A DNA stretch of 64,000 bases, from NCBI GenBank assembly GCA_964598535.1, contig CAZRCI010000005.1, forward strand, positions 1-64,000, read 5' to 3'. Made by a program: the position numbers and the translations under genes. Shown here in pieces: positions 17,484-26,891 of the stretch. The notes beneath the pieces were generated by a model. That model had not been told where the DNA came from and made no database searches. It was given only the letters and a program-made list of their open reading frames with translations. The number at the start of each line of letters is the position of its first letter. The stretch's first letter is position 1. The DNA comes from JALHMI01 sp964598535. GTDB lineage: Bacteria; Planctomycetota; Planctomycetia; Pirellulales; PALSA-1355.

Positions 17484-18583
17484 ATGTCTGCCGATCAGAA
17501 CGACTCGACCGCCGCTTCCCGCCGTGCATTTTTGAAGTCGTCCGCGGCGGCGTTTTCGGGCGCAGCGCTTTCGCAAGCGGCACTGCCCACGATTCTGCAC
17601 GCTGAAGACAAGGCCGGCGGCAAGACGCCCGTGCTCGGCAGCGGTGAGCATAGCTATGAAGCGATCCACGGTTGGGGGCAGTTGCCCGACCACATCGTGT
17701 GGGNNNNNNNNNNGAGACGCATGGCGTGGCGGTCGATAAGTCGGGGCTGATCTATATCAAGCATCGCTCGGACGCGCCGGAGCCGATGGACGCGATCGTG
17801 GTCTTTGATCCCGAGGGGAAGTTCGTCCGGTCGTTCGGCAAGGAATACCATCGCGGTGGCCACGGCATCGACATTCGCGAGGAGGGGGGCGAGGAGTTCC
17901 TGTACTTGTGCGACGTACACAATCGCCTGGTTGCCAAGAGCACGCTCGCGGGCGAGCCGCTTTGGAAGATGCACTTTCCCAGCGAAGCGGGCTTGTACCA
18001 GGATCTCAAACAGTTCAATCCGACGAATGTGGCGTTTGCTCCGGACGGCGGATTTTACGTGGCCGACGGTTACGGATCGCACTACATCCATCAGTACGAC
18101 AAGGACGCGAAGTGGATTCGCAGTTGGGGCGGCGTGGGCGACGCGGACGGCAAAATGCGAACGCCGCACGGCATTTGGCTCGACAATCGGTCCGGCCGTG
18201 AGCCGTCGCTGGTGGTGGCCGATCGCGCGAATGGCCGGCTGCAATACTTCACGCTCGATGGCAAGTTTCAGTCGATTGTCGGGGGCGTGAGCTTTCCGGC
18301 GCACTTTGACATCCGTGGCACGGATTTGCTGGTTCCCGACTTGCATGCCCGCGTGACGATCATGGACGCTGAGAACAACGTGATCACGCACTTGGGCTAC
18401 GATCAGGCCTGGACCGATCAGGTTCTGAACGGCGGCAAGCTTGTGATGCGTTCGCAACCGGAGCGTTGGCAAGCCGGCCGCTTCATCCACCCCCACGACG
18501 CCTGCTTCGACAAGGAAGGAAATATCTTCGTGGTGGAGTGGGTCCCCACGGGCCGGATTTCGTGGTTGCGTAAGGTGGGGTAG
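17484..18583 (+). CDS. Tat-exported NHL-repeat protein, interrupted by an N gap
   Basis: The N-terminus (ASRRAFLKSSAAAFSGAALS) is a twin-arginine signal. After the 10-N gap at 17704-17713, a six-bladed NHL/propeller pattern follows (THGVAVDKSGLIYIKH, AIVVFDPEGKFVRSFGKEY, GHGIDIREE, FYVADGYGSHYIHQYD, SLVVADRANGRLQYF, HPHDACFDKEGNIFVVEW). The N-terminal part and the propeller are in different frames as written. A true gap of 2 bases (or 2 modulo 3) would restore one frame as ..IVW-x-ETHGV.., so the break is an assembly gap, not a pseudogene. The restored product is about 364 residues. Function is unknown; such proteins are commonly secreted in planctomycetes. Confidence 0.82.
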
Positions 18584-18744
18584 GGGATTGAACGGTTCTT
18601 GCGACTTGTAATGGTTGCGCCATCCCTCGCGTTCGCTGGGCGTGTTGTACATTTTCATAACCAAGGGCCGAGCCGCAACGGGCTGGCTGGGCCCGATTGC
18701 AGTACATTCCACCCGATCGGTTCCAATACAGGAGGACACTTGAG

Positions 18745-19059
18745 ATGAAGAAATTTGCATTGCTTGCCGCGTTGATCGCCGCCGCGCCATTTGCCGTGGG
18801 CTGCAGCGACAAGGCGAAAGACGCCGCCAAAGACGCCGGTCACGAAATTAACGAAGCCGTCGAAGCCTCGGGCGCCGCCGCGGCCGAAGCGACCAGGGAC
18901 GCGGTTGAAGGAGCGAAGGACGCTGCGCAGGACGCCGCCGATGCTGCGAAAGAAGCGACCGAAGTGGCCAAGGACGCTGCGCAAGACGCCGCTGATGCTG
19001 CAAAAGACGCCGCGGACGCCGCCAAGGACGCCATCGAAGGCGCTAAGCAGGATCTTTAA
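18745..19059 (+). CDS. LEA-like lipoprotein with KDAAxDAADAA repeats
   Basis: The 104-residue product has a lipoprotein signal (MKKFALLAALIAAAPFAVGC). It then has about 75 residues of near-perfect amphipathic 11-residue repeats of the KDAAxDAADAAK type, rich in Ala, Asp and Lys and free of aromatics. This composition resembles LEA group 3 or apolipoprotein-like helices and predicts a long surface helix or coiled coil. A strong ribosome site (AGGAGG, 18730-18735) lies 9 bases before the ATG. The gene is closed by a strong terminator at 19095-19147. Function is unknown; envelope stabilisation is a guess. Confidence 0.8.
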   Translation: MKKFALLAALIAAAPFAVGCSDKAKDAAKDAGHEINEAVEASGAAAAEATRDAVEGAKDAAQDAADAAKEATEVAKDAAQDAADAAKDAADAAKDAIEGAKQDL

Positions 19060-19094
19060 TCGAGAAACGCCAAGGACCAGGCGGAACGGATCTC

Positions 19095-19147
19095 GATGCG
19101 AGGCAGTCGGCCGCAAATGTGCGCGTCGGCTGCCTCGCATCCTTTTT
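19095..19147 (+). terminator. Intrinsic terminator after the LEA-like lipoprotein
   Basis: A 15-bp stem (19095-19109 with 19127-19141, one wobble pair) with a 17-nt loop is followed by TTTTT at 19143-19147, 35 bp after the stop codon. Confidence 0.88.
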
Positions 19148-19278
19148 GCGGCGTCGTTTCTTGCAAAAGGATCACTGCTTTGCCGCGACCATTGCTTGAA
19201 TGACGGGGGAAGGCGTACGCGACCTGGAACGCTACGGAGATTGCCGCAACGACGGATTTGCCACAACGACGGATTTGC

Positions 19279-19306
19279 TTGACCCTTGCAACCTGGGCGG
19301 TATGAT
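19279..19306 (+). promoter_or_regulatory. Sigma-70-type promoter candidate without a nearby gene
   Basis: TTGACC (19279-19284) and TATGAT (19301-19306) are separated by 16 bases, each one mismatch from the housekeeping consensus. No gene starts within 500 bp downstream, so a non-coding transcript or a long leader for the Ser/Thr kinase is possible. Confidence 0.4.
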
Positions 19307-19766
19307 CCGAATAATTCACCGGATGCCAGCTTGGGTGACATCCGATGAAATACCGTTGGCAGGCTGGCTGAATTACAGTTAGCAGGTTGGCCAGGGGCGG
19401 AGGCAGTATGTCGCTGGCCAGGTGATTTTGCATTTTCGCGCAACGCAACCTATCTGAATCCTAAGAAGGCCCAACTCGACGCACGACAAGGGTGAGCAAA
19501 ACAGCAATCTCGGCGATCGGCGGCGGACGTCGCCTGGGGCCTGCGGAGAACTGCCGGTTTGCGATTGTTTGTCGGCGATAGGCGGCGGTTTTTCACGGAT
19601 GGACAACAGCCACGACGGCCCCCGGAGTTTGGCAAAACGGCATTCGCCGATCAAGACAACAATGACGTCGCCCCGCTCGCGAAGAGACGCGCAGGCTCAA
19701 GGGGCCTTCCAGGCAACGGGAGTGTTTGTTTGGCTGCGCTCTACCGGCGCGCGCGTGGCGTGATAT

Positions 19767-19772
19767 TATAAT
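19767..19772 (+). promoter_or_regulatory. Possible -10 box for the Ser/Thr kinase gene
   Basis: A perfect TATAAT sits about 40 bases before the kinase ATG in an AT-rich patch of otherwise GC-rich DNA. No matching -35 element is visible at the expected spacing, so this is tentative. Confidence 0.3.
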
Positions 19773-19812
19773 GAACCGCAGAAAACCGGCTGTTTTTTCT
19801 TAACCGGACGCG

Positions 19813-21396
19813 ATGGCCAAGCTCAAGGTCGAACAGTTTGTAGACCTGGTCAAGCGCAGCGGGTTGGTTGACGACGAGAAGCTGAACGAAGCGCTCTCGG
19901 GAGTCGATCAGTCCGTGAGCGATAGCGGTATAGTCGCTTCGAATCTTACCAGGGCCGGATTGCTGACCGAGTGGCAGAGCGAAAAGCTGCTGCAAGGCCG
20001 GCATAAGGGCTTCTACCTGGGCAAGTACAAGCTGCTCGGCCACATCGGCACCGGCGGGATGGGCTCGGTCTATCTGGCCGAGCACCAGGTGATGCGACAC
20101 CGCGTGGCCATCAAGCTGCTGACGGCCAATCTCGCGTCGCAAGCCAGCTACATCGAGCGCTTCCACCAGGAGGCTCGGGCCGCGGCGGCGCTCTCGCATC
20201 CGAACATCATTCGCGCATTCGACGTCGATCAGCACGAGTCGCATCACTATTTGGTGATGGAGTACGTCGACGGCACGGACATTCAGGCGATCGTGAGCCG
20301 GAGCGGTCCGCTGGCGTACGACACGGCCGCGAACTACGCCCGGCAGGCGGCCGAAGGACTGGCTTACGCCCATCGCATGGGGCTGGTGCATCGCGACATC
20401 AAGCCTGCCAACCTGTTGGTGAATCGCGAAGGCACGGTCAAGATTCTCGACATGGGACTGGCCCGCTTCTCGGATGATTCTCAGGGCTCGCTGACCAAAG
20501 AGTACGACCAGAAGATGATCGGCACGGTCGATTATCTGGCGCCTGAACAGGCGCTCGACAGCCACGGGGCGGACGGTCGGGCGGACATCTATAGCCTGGG
20601 CTGCACGCTGTACTTCATGCTCACCGGCGATGCGCCGTTTCCAGAAGGTACGATCGCTCAGCGGATCATGCGACATCAGTCGCAAGAACCCACGGATATT
20701 CGTCAGTTTCGCGCGGACGCGCCGCAAGAGCTGATCGAGATCTGCCGGAAGATGATGGCCAAGAAGCTGACCGACCGTTACCAGGCGGGCGACGAAGTCG
20801 CTCGCGACCTGGCGGTCTTTCTGGGCGAGGATTTGAATGGCGCGTCGGCGAGCGATTTCTTGATTCCGCCGCCTAGCGGGCCTTCGTTGAATGAGAACCT
20901 CGACCTGGCTCCGATCGACGAAGATGACGCCAGCACGCGCCGGAAGGCGGGCGAATCCGCCGCTGGCAAATCAAGTCCCGGCGGCTCGGGGGCGACCGCG
21001 TCGAACAGTTCCGTGATGGGCGGGACGTCCAAGCCCGGCTCGGGCGTCAACAAGTCCGGGTCCGAGGTTCGCTCGGGCGCGCACAAGGTGGTAAAACCCG
21101 GCGCTTCGGGGGTAAAACCAAAGTCGGGCGTTCAGGCAGGCGCGGCCCAGCCGGCGCCGAAGATCGAACTGGCGCCAGCGAAAGACGACCTGATGGAGGA
21201 GCTTCTCGCTTCGACGGCATTGCCCAACGTCGAGCAGCCATTGCCCGCCACGCCGCTGCATCCGATCGGCCGCACGAGCAGCGGCGAGGAAAGCATCGCG
21301 ATGCGTCTGGGCAAGGTCGTCGGCCTGGGCGTTGGCGGCGCCATTGCCATCGTGCTCTTGATTCTGTTGCTGCTGTTCGTGTCGGTGAAGTTCTAA
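19813..21396 (+). CDS. Membrane-anchored Ser/Thr protein kinase
   Basis: The 527-residue protein has three parts. Residues 1-70 form the N-terminal module frequent in planctomycete kinases (VEQFVDLVKRSGLVD to LLTEWQSEKLLQGRHKGF). The kinase domain (about 72-340) has the P-loop GTGGMGSVY (79-87), the VAIK lysine (Lys101), catalytic HRDIKPAN (193-200) and APEQ. A Pro/Ser/Lys-rich linker follows, and a C-terminal transmembrane helix (about 502-525) leaves almost no external domain. The DFG motif is DMG (213-215), common in this phylum and compatible with activity. ATG 19813 starts the conserved module. It is monocistronic as far as can be seen. Confidence 0.92.
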   Translation: MAKLKVEQFVDLVKRSGLVDDEKLNEALSGVDQSVSDSGIVASNLTRAGLLTEWQSEKLLQGRHKGFYLGKYKLLGHIGTGGMGSVYLAEHQVMRHRVAIKLLTANLASQASYIERFHQEARAAAALSHPNIIRAFDVDQHESHHYLVMEYVDGTDIQAIVSRSGPLAYDTAANYARQAAEGLAYAHRMGLVHRDIKPANLLVNREGTVKILDMGLARFSDDSQGSLTKEYDQKMIGTVDYLAPEQALDSHGADGRADIYSLGCTLYFMLTGDAPFPEGTIAQRIMRHQSQEPTDIRQFRADAPQELIEICRKMMAKKLTDRYQAGDEVARDLAVFLGEDLNGASASDFLIPPPSGPSLNENLDLAPIDEDDASTRRKAGESAAGKSSPGGSGATASNSSVMGGTSKPGSGVNKSGSEVRSGAHKVVKPGASGVKPKSGVQAGAAQPAPKIELAPAKDDLMEELLASTALPNVEQPLPATPLHPIGRTSSGEESIAMRLGKVVGLGVGGAIAIVLLILLLLFVSVKF

Positions 21397-21426
21397 CGCC
21401 ACCCCCCCCGGACGCGCGGAGCCGTG

Positions 21427-22230
21427 CTAGCCGTCGATGCGTCCGAATTGCCCGGATTGCAGCGTGGCCTGGGCACGTTCGACTTCCAGGTAATAATCGC
21501 GCCGCTCAAGCAAGCGAGCCGCTTCTTCATCGAGGATCGCGATCACGTCGCGATGCAATTGCAAGGCCGAGGCCGTGACCTGGGCCGTGATTGGGCCCTC
21601 GATCGTTTCGCGAATTGCTTTGGCTTTGTTGGCGCCCGCGGCCAGCAGCAAGCACTGCCGCGATTCGAGAATGGTGCCGACGCCCATGGTGATCGCCAGC
21701 CGCGGGACCTCGTGCTCGCCGCCGAAGAAGCGAGCATTGTCGCGGACGGTCTCGGCCGTGAGCGTTTTAAGCCGCGTGCGGCTCCCGAGCGATGACCCCG
21801 GCTCGTTGAAGGCGATATGTCCGTCGCTGCCGATTCCGAGCACCTGGAGGTCGATTCCGCCCTCGTCGGAAATCAGACGCTCATAGTGCGTGCAGTAGGT
21901 TTCAAAATCGAGCGCCCGACCGTCAGGGACATGCGTGTCGCGGGGATCGATGTTGATGTGATCGAAGAGATTTTGCTGCATGAAGTAGCGGTAGCTTTGC
22001 GGATGGGTCGCGCTGAGGCCGACGTACTCGTCGAGGTTGAATGTCACGACGCGCGAGAAGTCGAGGCCCTCTTCGCGGTGCAGGCGAATCAACTCGGCAT
22101 ACATGCCCAACGGCGTGCCGCCAGTGGCCAGTCCTAGCACGCAGTTAGGACGCTTGCGCACCAGGGCTGCGACGAACTGGGCTGCCCGGCGGGCGACCCC
22201 CTCTTTGTCTTTCTCGACGATCACGCGCAT
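21427..22230 (-). CDS. nagB: Glucosamine-6-phosphate deaminase
   Basis: NagB converts glucosamine-6-phosphate to fructose-6-phosphate and ammonia, the entry of amino sugars to glycolysis. The 267-residue product has LGLATGGTPLGMYAEL, FNLDEYVGLSATHPQSYRYFM and LGIGSDGHIAFNEPGSSLGSRTRLKTL, with the active-site Asp and His in the usual places. The ATG at 22230 is the family start. It is monocistronic and divergent from the YCF48-like gene. The window also carries an amino-sugar-type deacetylase and an HGSNAT-like protein (46.9-49.2 kb), but not adjacent. Confidence 0.95.
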   Translation of the reverse strand: MRVIVEKDKEGVARRAAQFVAALVRKRPNCVLGLATGGTPLGMYAELIRLHREEGLDFSRVVTFNLDEYVGLSATHPQSYRYFMQQNLFDHINIDPRDTHVPDGRALDFETYCTHYERLISDEGGIDLQVLGIGSDGHIAFNEPGSSLGSRTRLKTLTAETVRDNARFFGGEHEVPRLAITMGVGTILESRQCLLLAAGANKAKAIRETIEGPITAQVTASALQLHRDVIAILDEEAARLLERRDYYLEVERAQATLQSGQFGRIDG

Positions 22231-22573
22231 TGCGACTCTGACTCCCCCGAGGTGTGCATCAAGCGGCTATATCATTCAGCTTACTGCCGAGTTTTGGCGT
22301 GTGCGCCACGACGGGCCACGTAGCTCGACACGCGTCTCAGTTTTAATCCATTCGCCCAGCGTGGTATAGGCTGGGGTTTTTAGGAGGTTTTTGACGTCCG
22401 CGAGCCCGCGTGGGGGATCGGTCTAGGGCGCATGTTGGCGGCCGGCTACAATTTGCCGGATTTTTGCCGCTGAAGCGTGTGGGCATTGCGCCCCGTCGCG
22501 CGGTTGTCGAAGCGGGTATCGCGTGCCGGACGCACGAATTGGCAACACCCAACGCCAGGAAGGCTCTCTCGTC
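22231..22573. other. 343-bp divergent intergenic region between nagB and the YCF48-like gene
   Basis: No gene is supported. The YCF48-like frame is open from a GTG at 22523, but those extra 17 residues lack signal-peptide character. No strong promoter or hairpin was recognised. Confidence 0.4.
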
Positions 22574-25500
22574 ATGCTTTGGATGCGAACGATCTGGATG
22601 ACTCTGGCCCTGCTGTTGGGTTTGCTCTTGGCCACGGCGGTGGCTATCGAGCAGTTTGCGGAAGATCCCGCGGCCGATGACGCTCAGCTTACCGACGTGA
22701 CGTTTGTAAACGGCGAACTTGGCTGGGCGGTAGGCGATCGCGGCGTCATCTGGCACACGGCCGATGGCGGCAAGTCATGGCAGCGGCAAACCTCAGGCGT
22801 GACCTGCCGGCTTCAGTCCGTGTGTTTTCTGAACGAGCAGATCGGCTGGGCGGCTGGCGGCTCTACGCAGCCCTATTCGCACACTACGGTTGGCGTCGTG
22901 CTGCACACGCGGGATGGCGGCCAGAAATGGCAGATTCTGCGCGACAAGATATTACCCTCGATTCGCAAGGTTGGCTTCTTCGATGCCAAGCAAGGGTGGG
23001 CCGTCGGTCATAGCTCGCCGCTTTTTCCCACCGGGACGATGACGACCACCGATGGCGGCCGCAGTTGGACGGCGCTCGGCGGCGGCGCCGCACGCATCTG
23101 GCTTACCGCTGATTTTGTCGGTCCCAACGCCGGGGTATTGGCCGGACGCGATAGCCTGCTGGCCGTCGCCGGCCGCAACGGCATCGAATCAGTGGCCGCC
23201 GACTATGGGCTACGGGCGCTGAATCGGGTGCGGCTGTCGGCCTCGGAAACTGGTTGGCTGGTGGGCGATGGCGGGCTGGTGCTGGCAACGGCCGATGCCG
23301 GCCGCACTTGGTCGACGACCGAGGGGCCGCTTCCGGCCGGCGCGAACACACAGTTCGATTTCGCGGCGCTTGCCGTTCACGGTAGCCACGTTTGGATCGC
23401 AGGAACGCCGGGCACACGCGTCTTGCATAGTCCCGATGGCGGCCGTTCCTGGGAGTCGGCCGCGACCGGCCAGACGCTGCCCATTCGTGCGCTCAGCTTC
23501 GTGGACGAGCAACGCGGCTGGGCCGTGGGCGATCTCGGGCTGATTCTCGCGACGCGCGATGGCGGGCGCAGCTGGCACAAGCAACGATCGCAGAGCGGGC
23601 GCAGCGCCGTGGCCGGATTTGTCGCTCGGCCCGAGCAGTTGCCGATTGAACTAATTGCCAAGCTCTCAGCCGACGAAGGCTACCTGTCCGTGTTGGAAGT
23701 GCTCACCCGCGAGGAAGCCGAGATTCGCTCGCCCGACAGCCGTGAATCGGTCGTGCATGAAGCGGCTTCAGCCGCGGGCGCGAGCGTGGGGCTCACCGCC
23801 TGGCAGTTTCCGCTCCGTTCGACAGCGCTTAAGCTTTCGGCCGACCGGTTAATCGAGGACTGGAACCGGGTGAACGACGGGCAGGGCATCGAGAAGCTCG
23901 AGGCGCATCTTGTCGCCCGGCTGCGCATGTGGCGGCCAAGCGTCGTGGTGACCGTGGCGGCGGATGCCCGCGATCCGTTGGCGCTGGCCGTCAACCAGGT
24001 GGTGCTCAGTGCGGTGGAGCACGCCTCGGATCCCAAACGATTTGCCGAACAGATCAGCGCGGCGGGCCTCGAGCCGTGGAAGGTGCAGAAAGTCTACGCC
24101 GCGCTTCCGGGCGGAGTTGGCACGGCCAACATCAACACGGCGCAAGTCACGGCGCGGCTGGGGCGATCGATCGGCGAGTTGTCGGCGCCAGCTCGCTCAC
24201 TCGTCCTTCAAGAATACACGGCCGCGGCTCCCAACGTTGCGTTTCGGCTGCTGGTGGATCACATCCCGCAAGGCGTGGGACAGCGAGATTTCTTCAGTGG
24301 CATCGCCCTTGCGCCCGGCAGCGACGCCCGGCGCATGTATCAGGAAAGCTCGCAGAACAACCTGGCCGCGGCCCAGCGCGAGGCGCAGCGTTTTCGTAAT
24401 TTGCAGGCGATCTTGGAACTGGCCGACAAACGCGGCGAGGACGGGCATTTTCTCGCCAATCTGGGCGATCAGACGCGCGACCTGGAGCCGGACCGCGCGG
24501 CGCAGGTTTTGTTTCAGCTTGCCAAACGTTACTGGACCAAGGGCCGCGCGGACATGGCCGCCGAATGCTACGAAGTGCTCGCCGAGCGGCATGCAAATCA
24601 TCCGCTGGCAGGCGCGGCGCTAACCTGGCTGGTGCAATATTACGCCAGCGGTGAGACGGCGCACCGCGCACAAGCAACGGGCAAATTCATGGCCCATGAT
24701 TCGCTGGCTCATGCCGTGGTGCCGGCATCGCAACGCAGCCCTCGGGGAAAGCTTCCCGCGGCCGGATCGGCGGAAGCCGTGCAATTGGCCGGGGGCGTGG
24801 CGGCGGCGTCGCAAACAACGGCCACCGGCGGCCTGATTGCCGATCCGCACGACATCGGCCAGCGCACGGCCAAGGCCTGTGGCTATGCCGAGCAATTGGA
24901 ACAGGTCGAGCCGGCGCTAGCCTATGAGCCGCGCGTGCGGTTTCCGCTCGCGGCCGCTCAAAAACAACAGGGCCGTAGCGGCGCGGCCGAACGCTTCTTT
25001 CAGGCCTTGCGGCATCACCGCGCACAGGACGCCTGGTGGACTTGCGGGCAGGGAGAACTGTGGCTGTTGAAACGCGAAGGGCCTTCGCCCAAGCCGCTGT
25101 GGCACGTCGCGCCGGCGATGAACAAGCCACGGCTCGACGCGCAGCTCACGGAGCCGTTCTGGCGCTCGGCCAACTCGATCGAACTGCATAGCCCGCAACG
25201 CGACGACGGAAACGTTAGCGCCGTGGCGATGCTGGCATACGACAACGAGTATCTGTACCTGGGACTGAGCGTTTCGCGGCATCCGGGCTATCGTTACCAG
25301 AAGTTCGAGAAGCCGCGGCCGCGCGACGGCGATCTTGCCGATCAGGACCGCATCGACCTGTTGATCGACGTCGATCGCGATTATGCGACGTACTATAAGC
25401 TCACGATCGACCACACGGGCCGCACGGCCGAAAGTTGCTGGCACGACGCGACGTGGAATCCGGAGTGGTTCGTGGCTTCGGGCGGCGATGAGTCGGCGTG

Positions 25501-25678
25501 GACGGCGGAAGCCGCGATTCCGCTGAGCGCGCTGGCCAGCGAACCGCCGAATGAACGAACGGCCTGGGCCGTGGGCGTGCAACGAACCGTGCCCGGCGTG
25601 GGCTTTCAATCCTGGACGTTGCCGGCCAGCCCCGAGGTGAAGCCCGAGGGGTTCGGATACGTGGTGTTTCAGAAGTAA
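22574..25678 (+). CDS. Large exported YCF48/BNR-repeat protein with a C-terminal CBM9-like domain
   Basis: The protein has 1034 residues. An N-terminal hydrophobic segment (MTLALLLGLLLATAVA) serves as signal or anchor. Residues about 35-350 form a beta-propeller of YCF48-type repeats (ELGWAVGDRGVIWHTADGGKSW, QRGWAVGDLGLILATRDGGRSW). A central alpha-helical region of about 450 residues contains TPR-like stretches (AKRYWTKGRADMAAECYEVLAERH). The last about 180 residues (LDAQLTEPFWRSANSIEL, AYDNEYLYLGLSV, DRIDLLIDVDRDYATYYKLTID, WTAEAAIPLSAL) match a family 9 carbohydrate-binding domain. The ATG at 22574 starts the signal. The combination is unusual and no function is assigned. Confidence 0.82.
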   Translation: MLWMRTIWMTLALLLGLLLATAVAIEQFAEDPAADDAQLTDVTFVNGELGWAVGDRGVIWHTADGGKSWQRQTSGVTCRLQSVCFLNEQIGWAAGGSTQPYSHTTVGVVLHTRDGGQKWQILRDKILPSIRKVGFFDAKQGWAVGHSSPLFPTGTMTTTDGGRSWTALGGGAARIWLTADFVGPNAGVLAGRDSLLAVAGRNGIESVAADYGLRALNRVRLSASETGWLVGDGGLVLATADAGRTWSTTEGPLPAGANTQFDFAALAVHGSHVWIAGTPGTRVLHSPDGGRSWESAATGQTLPIRALSFVDEQRGWAVGDLGLILATRDGGRSWHKQRSQSGRSAVAGFVARPEQLPIELIAKLSADEGYLSVLEVLTREEAEIRSPDSRESVVHEAASAAGASVGLTAWQFPLRSTALKLSADRLIEDWNRVNDGQGIEKLEAHLVARLRMWRPSVVVTVAADARDPLALAVNQVVLSAVEHASDPKRFAEQISAAGLEPWKVQKVYAALPGGVGTANINTAQVTARLGRSIGELSAPARSLVLQEYTAAAPNVAFRLLVDHIPQGVGQRDFFSGIALAPGSDARRMYQESSQNNLAAAQREAQRFRNLQAILELADKRGEDGHFLANLGDQTRDLEPDRAAQVLFQLAKRYWTKGRADMAAECYEVLAERHANHPLAGAALTWLVQYYASGETAHRAQATGKFMAHDSLAHAVVPASQRSPRGKLPAAGSAEAVQLAGGVAAASQTTATGGLIADPHDIGQRTAKACGYAEQLEQVEPALAYEPRVRFPLAAAQKQQGRSGAAERFFQALRHHRAQDAWWTCGQGELWLLKREGPSPKPLWHVAPAMNKPRLDAQLTEPFWRSANSIELHSPQRDDGNVSAVAMLAYDNEYLYLGLSVSRHPGYRYQKFEKPRPRDGDLADQDRIDLLIDVDRDYATYYKLTIDHTGRTAESCWHDATWNPEWFVASGGDESAWTAEAAIPLSALASEPPNERTAWAVGVQRTVPGVGFQSWTLPASPEVKPEGFGYVVFQK

Positions 25679-25729
25679 CGCGGGTGGACCGAACCGGGGG
25701 GGCATGCGGCCACGTGGTTATCGATGCGC

Positions 25730-26395
25730 TTAGGGAGCCGGAGCAGGATCCGGCTGTGGCTGGGCGTCGGCCGACGCGTGGTGCGCGTTTTCGGGGGAAG
25801 CAAATTGTTCCTCGAAGAAGCCCTTGAACACGCCGGCGGCTTCTTCATGCAGCATCGTCGTGCGGCGGCCACCGGCCAGGCCGACGCGGCGCGAATCGAA
25901 GTCGAAAAGGACGGTCGCCCAATCGCGTCCGTCCGTCACCCCCAGGGCGTACTGCCATTGGGGCTCGGAGGTGGACTGCGCCTCTGACCAGTTGTAGGTA
26001 GTATCGAGCACCAACACGCGGCGCAGATTGTTGATCCCCTTGGCCTGCGCGGCGTCGCGCGATTCGAGCACCCGCCAGGGCGTCTCGTTGAATTCGACGG
26101 CCTTGACCGTTTCCGAAGCGAGCTGGTCGCTTTGGGGGGTGGAATTTTCAGCCGGGGCGGCATCCGGATTCGAGGGTTCTTCGGGGGAAACATCCTCTCC
26201 CACCGTCAGACTCGGATCGGCCTGGCCCAGCCGCATGACTTCGACGGTTGGCGCTTTGTCGATCAGGACGGCTGTTTGCGCCCCCCAGAAATCTTGGGCG
26301 TGCCGCTGGTTTGCGTAGTGATAGAAGACGCTGGCCGTGGCCGCGAGAACCGCCACGCACAGGATGAGCAGGATGGTGATGGTTCCGCGTTGCAT
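25730..26395 (-). CDS. Single-TM hypothetical protein
   Basis: The 221-residue product has an N-terminal membrane helix (ITILLILCVAVLAATASVFY), an acidic/Pro-rich stretch around residues 60-95, and a globular part with VLVLDTTYNWSEAQ, WQYALGVTDGRDWATVLFDF and RRTTMLHEEAAGVFKGFFEEQ. The C-terminus is Pro/Ala-rich. No family was recognised. It is convergent with the YCF48-like gene. The ATG at 26395 starts the helix. Confidence 0.65.
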   Translation of the reverse strand: MQRGTITILLILCVAVLAATASVFYHYANQRHAQDFWGAQTAVLIDKAPTVEVMRLGQADPSLTVGEDVSPEEPSNPDAAPAENSTPQSDQLASETVKAVEFNETPWRVLESRDAAQAKGINNLRRVLVLDTTYNWSEAQSTSEPQWQYALGVTDGRDWATVLFDFDSRRVGLAGGRRTTMLHEEAAGVFKGFFEEQFASPENAHHASADAQPQPDPAPAP

Positions 26396-26542
26396 GATGC
26401 CTGGCCCTGGGCGATGATCTCGCCCGCTTATCGCTGGAAAAACCCCGGTGAGCCCAATCCACTAGTCACGCGCGGGTCGGGTAGTATACTTGAGGCGTTC
26501 GGCCACTTTCTGGTCTCGTTATCCTAGAGTCTTGTCAGAGCC

Positions 26543-26767
26543 ATGTCCAACGAGTTCGATCCCTACCGCGAAGCCCTGGTCGTCGAAGCCACGACCCTCT
26601 GGCCCGAAGAATATGACGACTGGGAGCCGGCCGACCGCCGCCGTATTGAAGAGCAGTTGCATGCCGAGCCGGCCAAGGCCGGCCAGCTTGAATACGTGCG
26701 CGTTCATACCGGCTTCTCACGGCAGATTACGGTGACGCCCGAGGATCTTGAGCGGTTTGGCGCGTAG
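26543..26767 (+). CDS. Small conserved-looking hypothetical protein (74 aa)
   Basis: The product is short and acidic (MSNEFDPYREALVVEATTLW) with no signal peptide, TM helix or recognised motif. Its coding-like codon use, an ATG start and position 124 bp ahead of aroB on the same strand support it as a gene. Confidence 0.6.
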   Translation: MSNEFDPYREALVVEATTLWPEEYDDWEPADRRRIEEQLHAEPAKAGQLEYVRVHTGFSRQITVTPEDLERFGA

Positions 26768-26891
26768 CCACGGGCGGACGCCAAAGCCGCGGATGAGAGG
26801 TCCTGCGGCGGGTTCTCGGGGCGCGCCCGAGCCTACGTCGTATCGGGCCGGCCGCGCATTCGAGCAAGATCGAGCAACGGAAAGAGATCGC

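Larger units (their letters stand above)
19148..19812. other. 665-bp gene-free region with direct repeats upstream of the kinase
   Basis: No convincing protein gene is present. It holds a 15-nt direct repeat (19247-19261 and 19264-19278), a promoter-like pair (19279-19306), a 6-bp hairpin (19320-19325 with 19339-19344) and two near-copies of a TCGGCGATnGGCGGCGG block (about 19512 and 19573). It could hold a small RNA or a long kinase leader; neither is proven. Confidence 0.5.
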
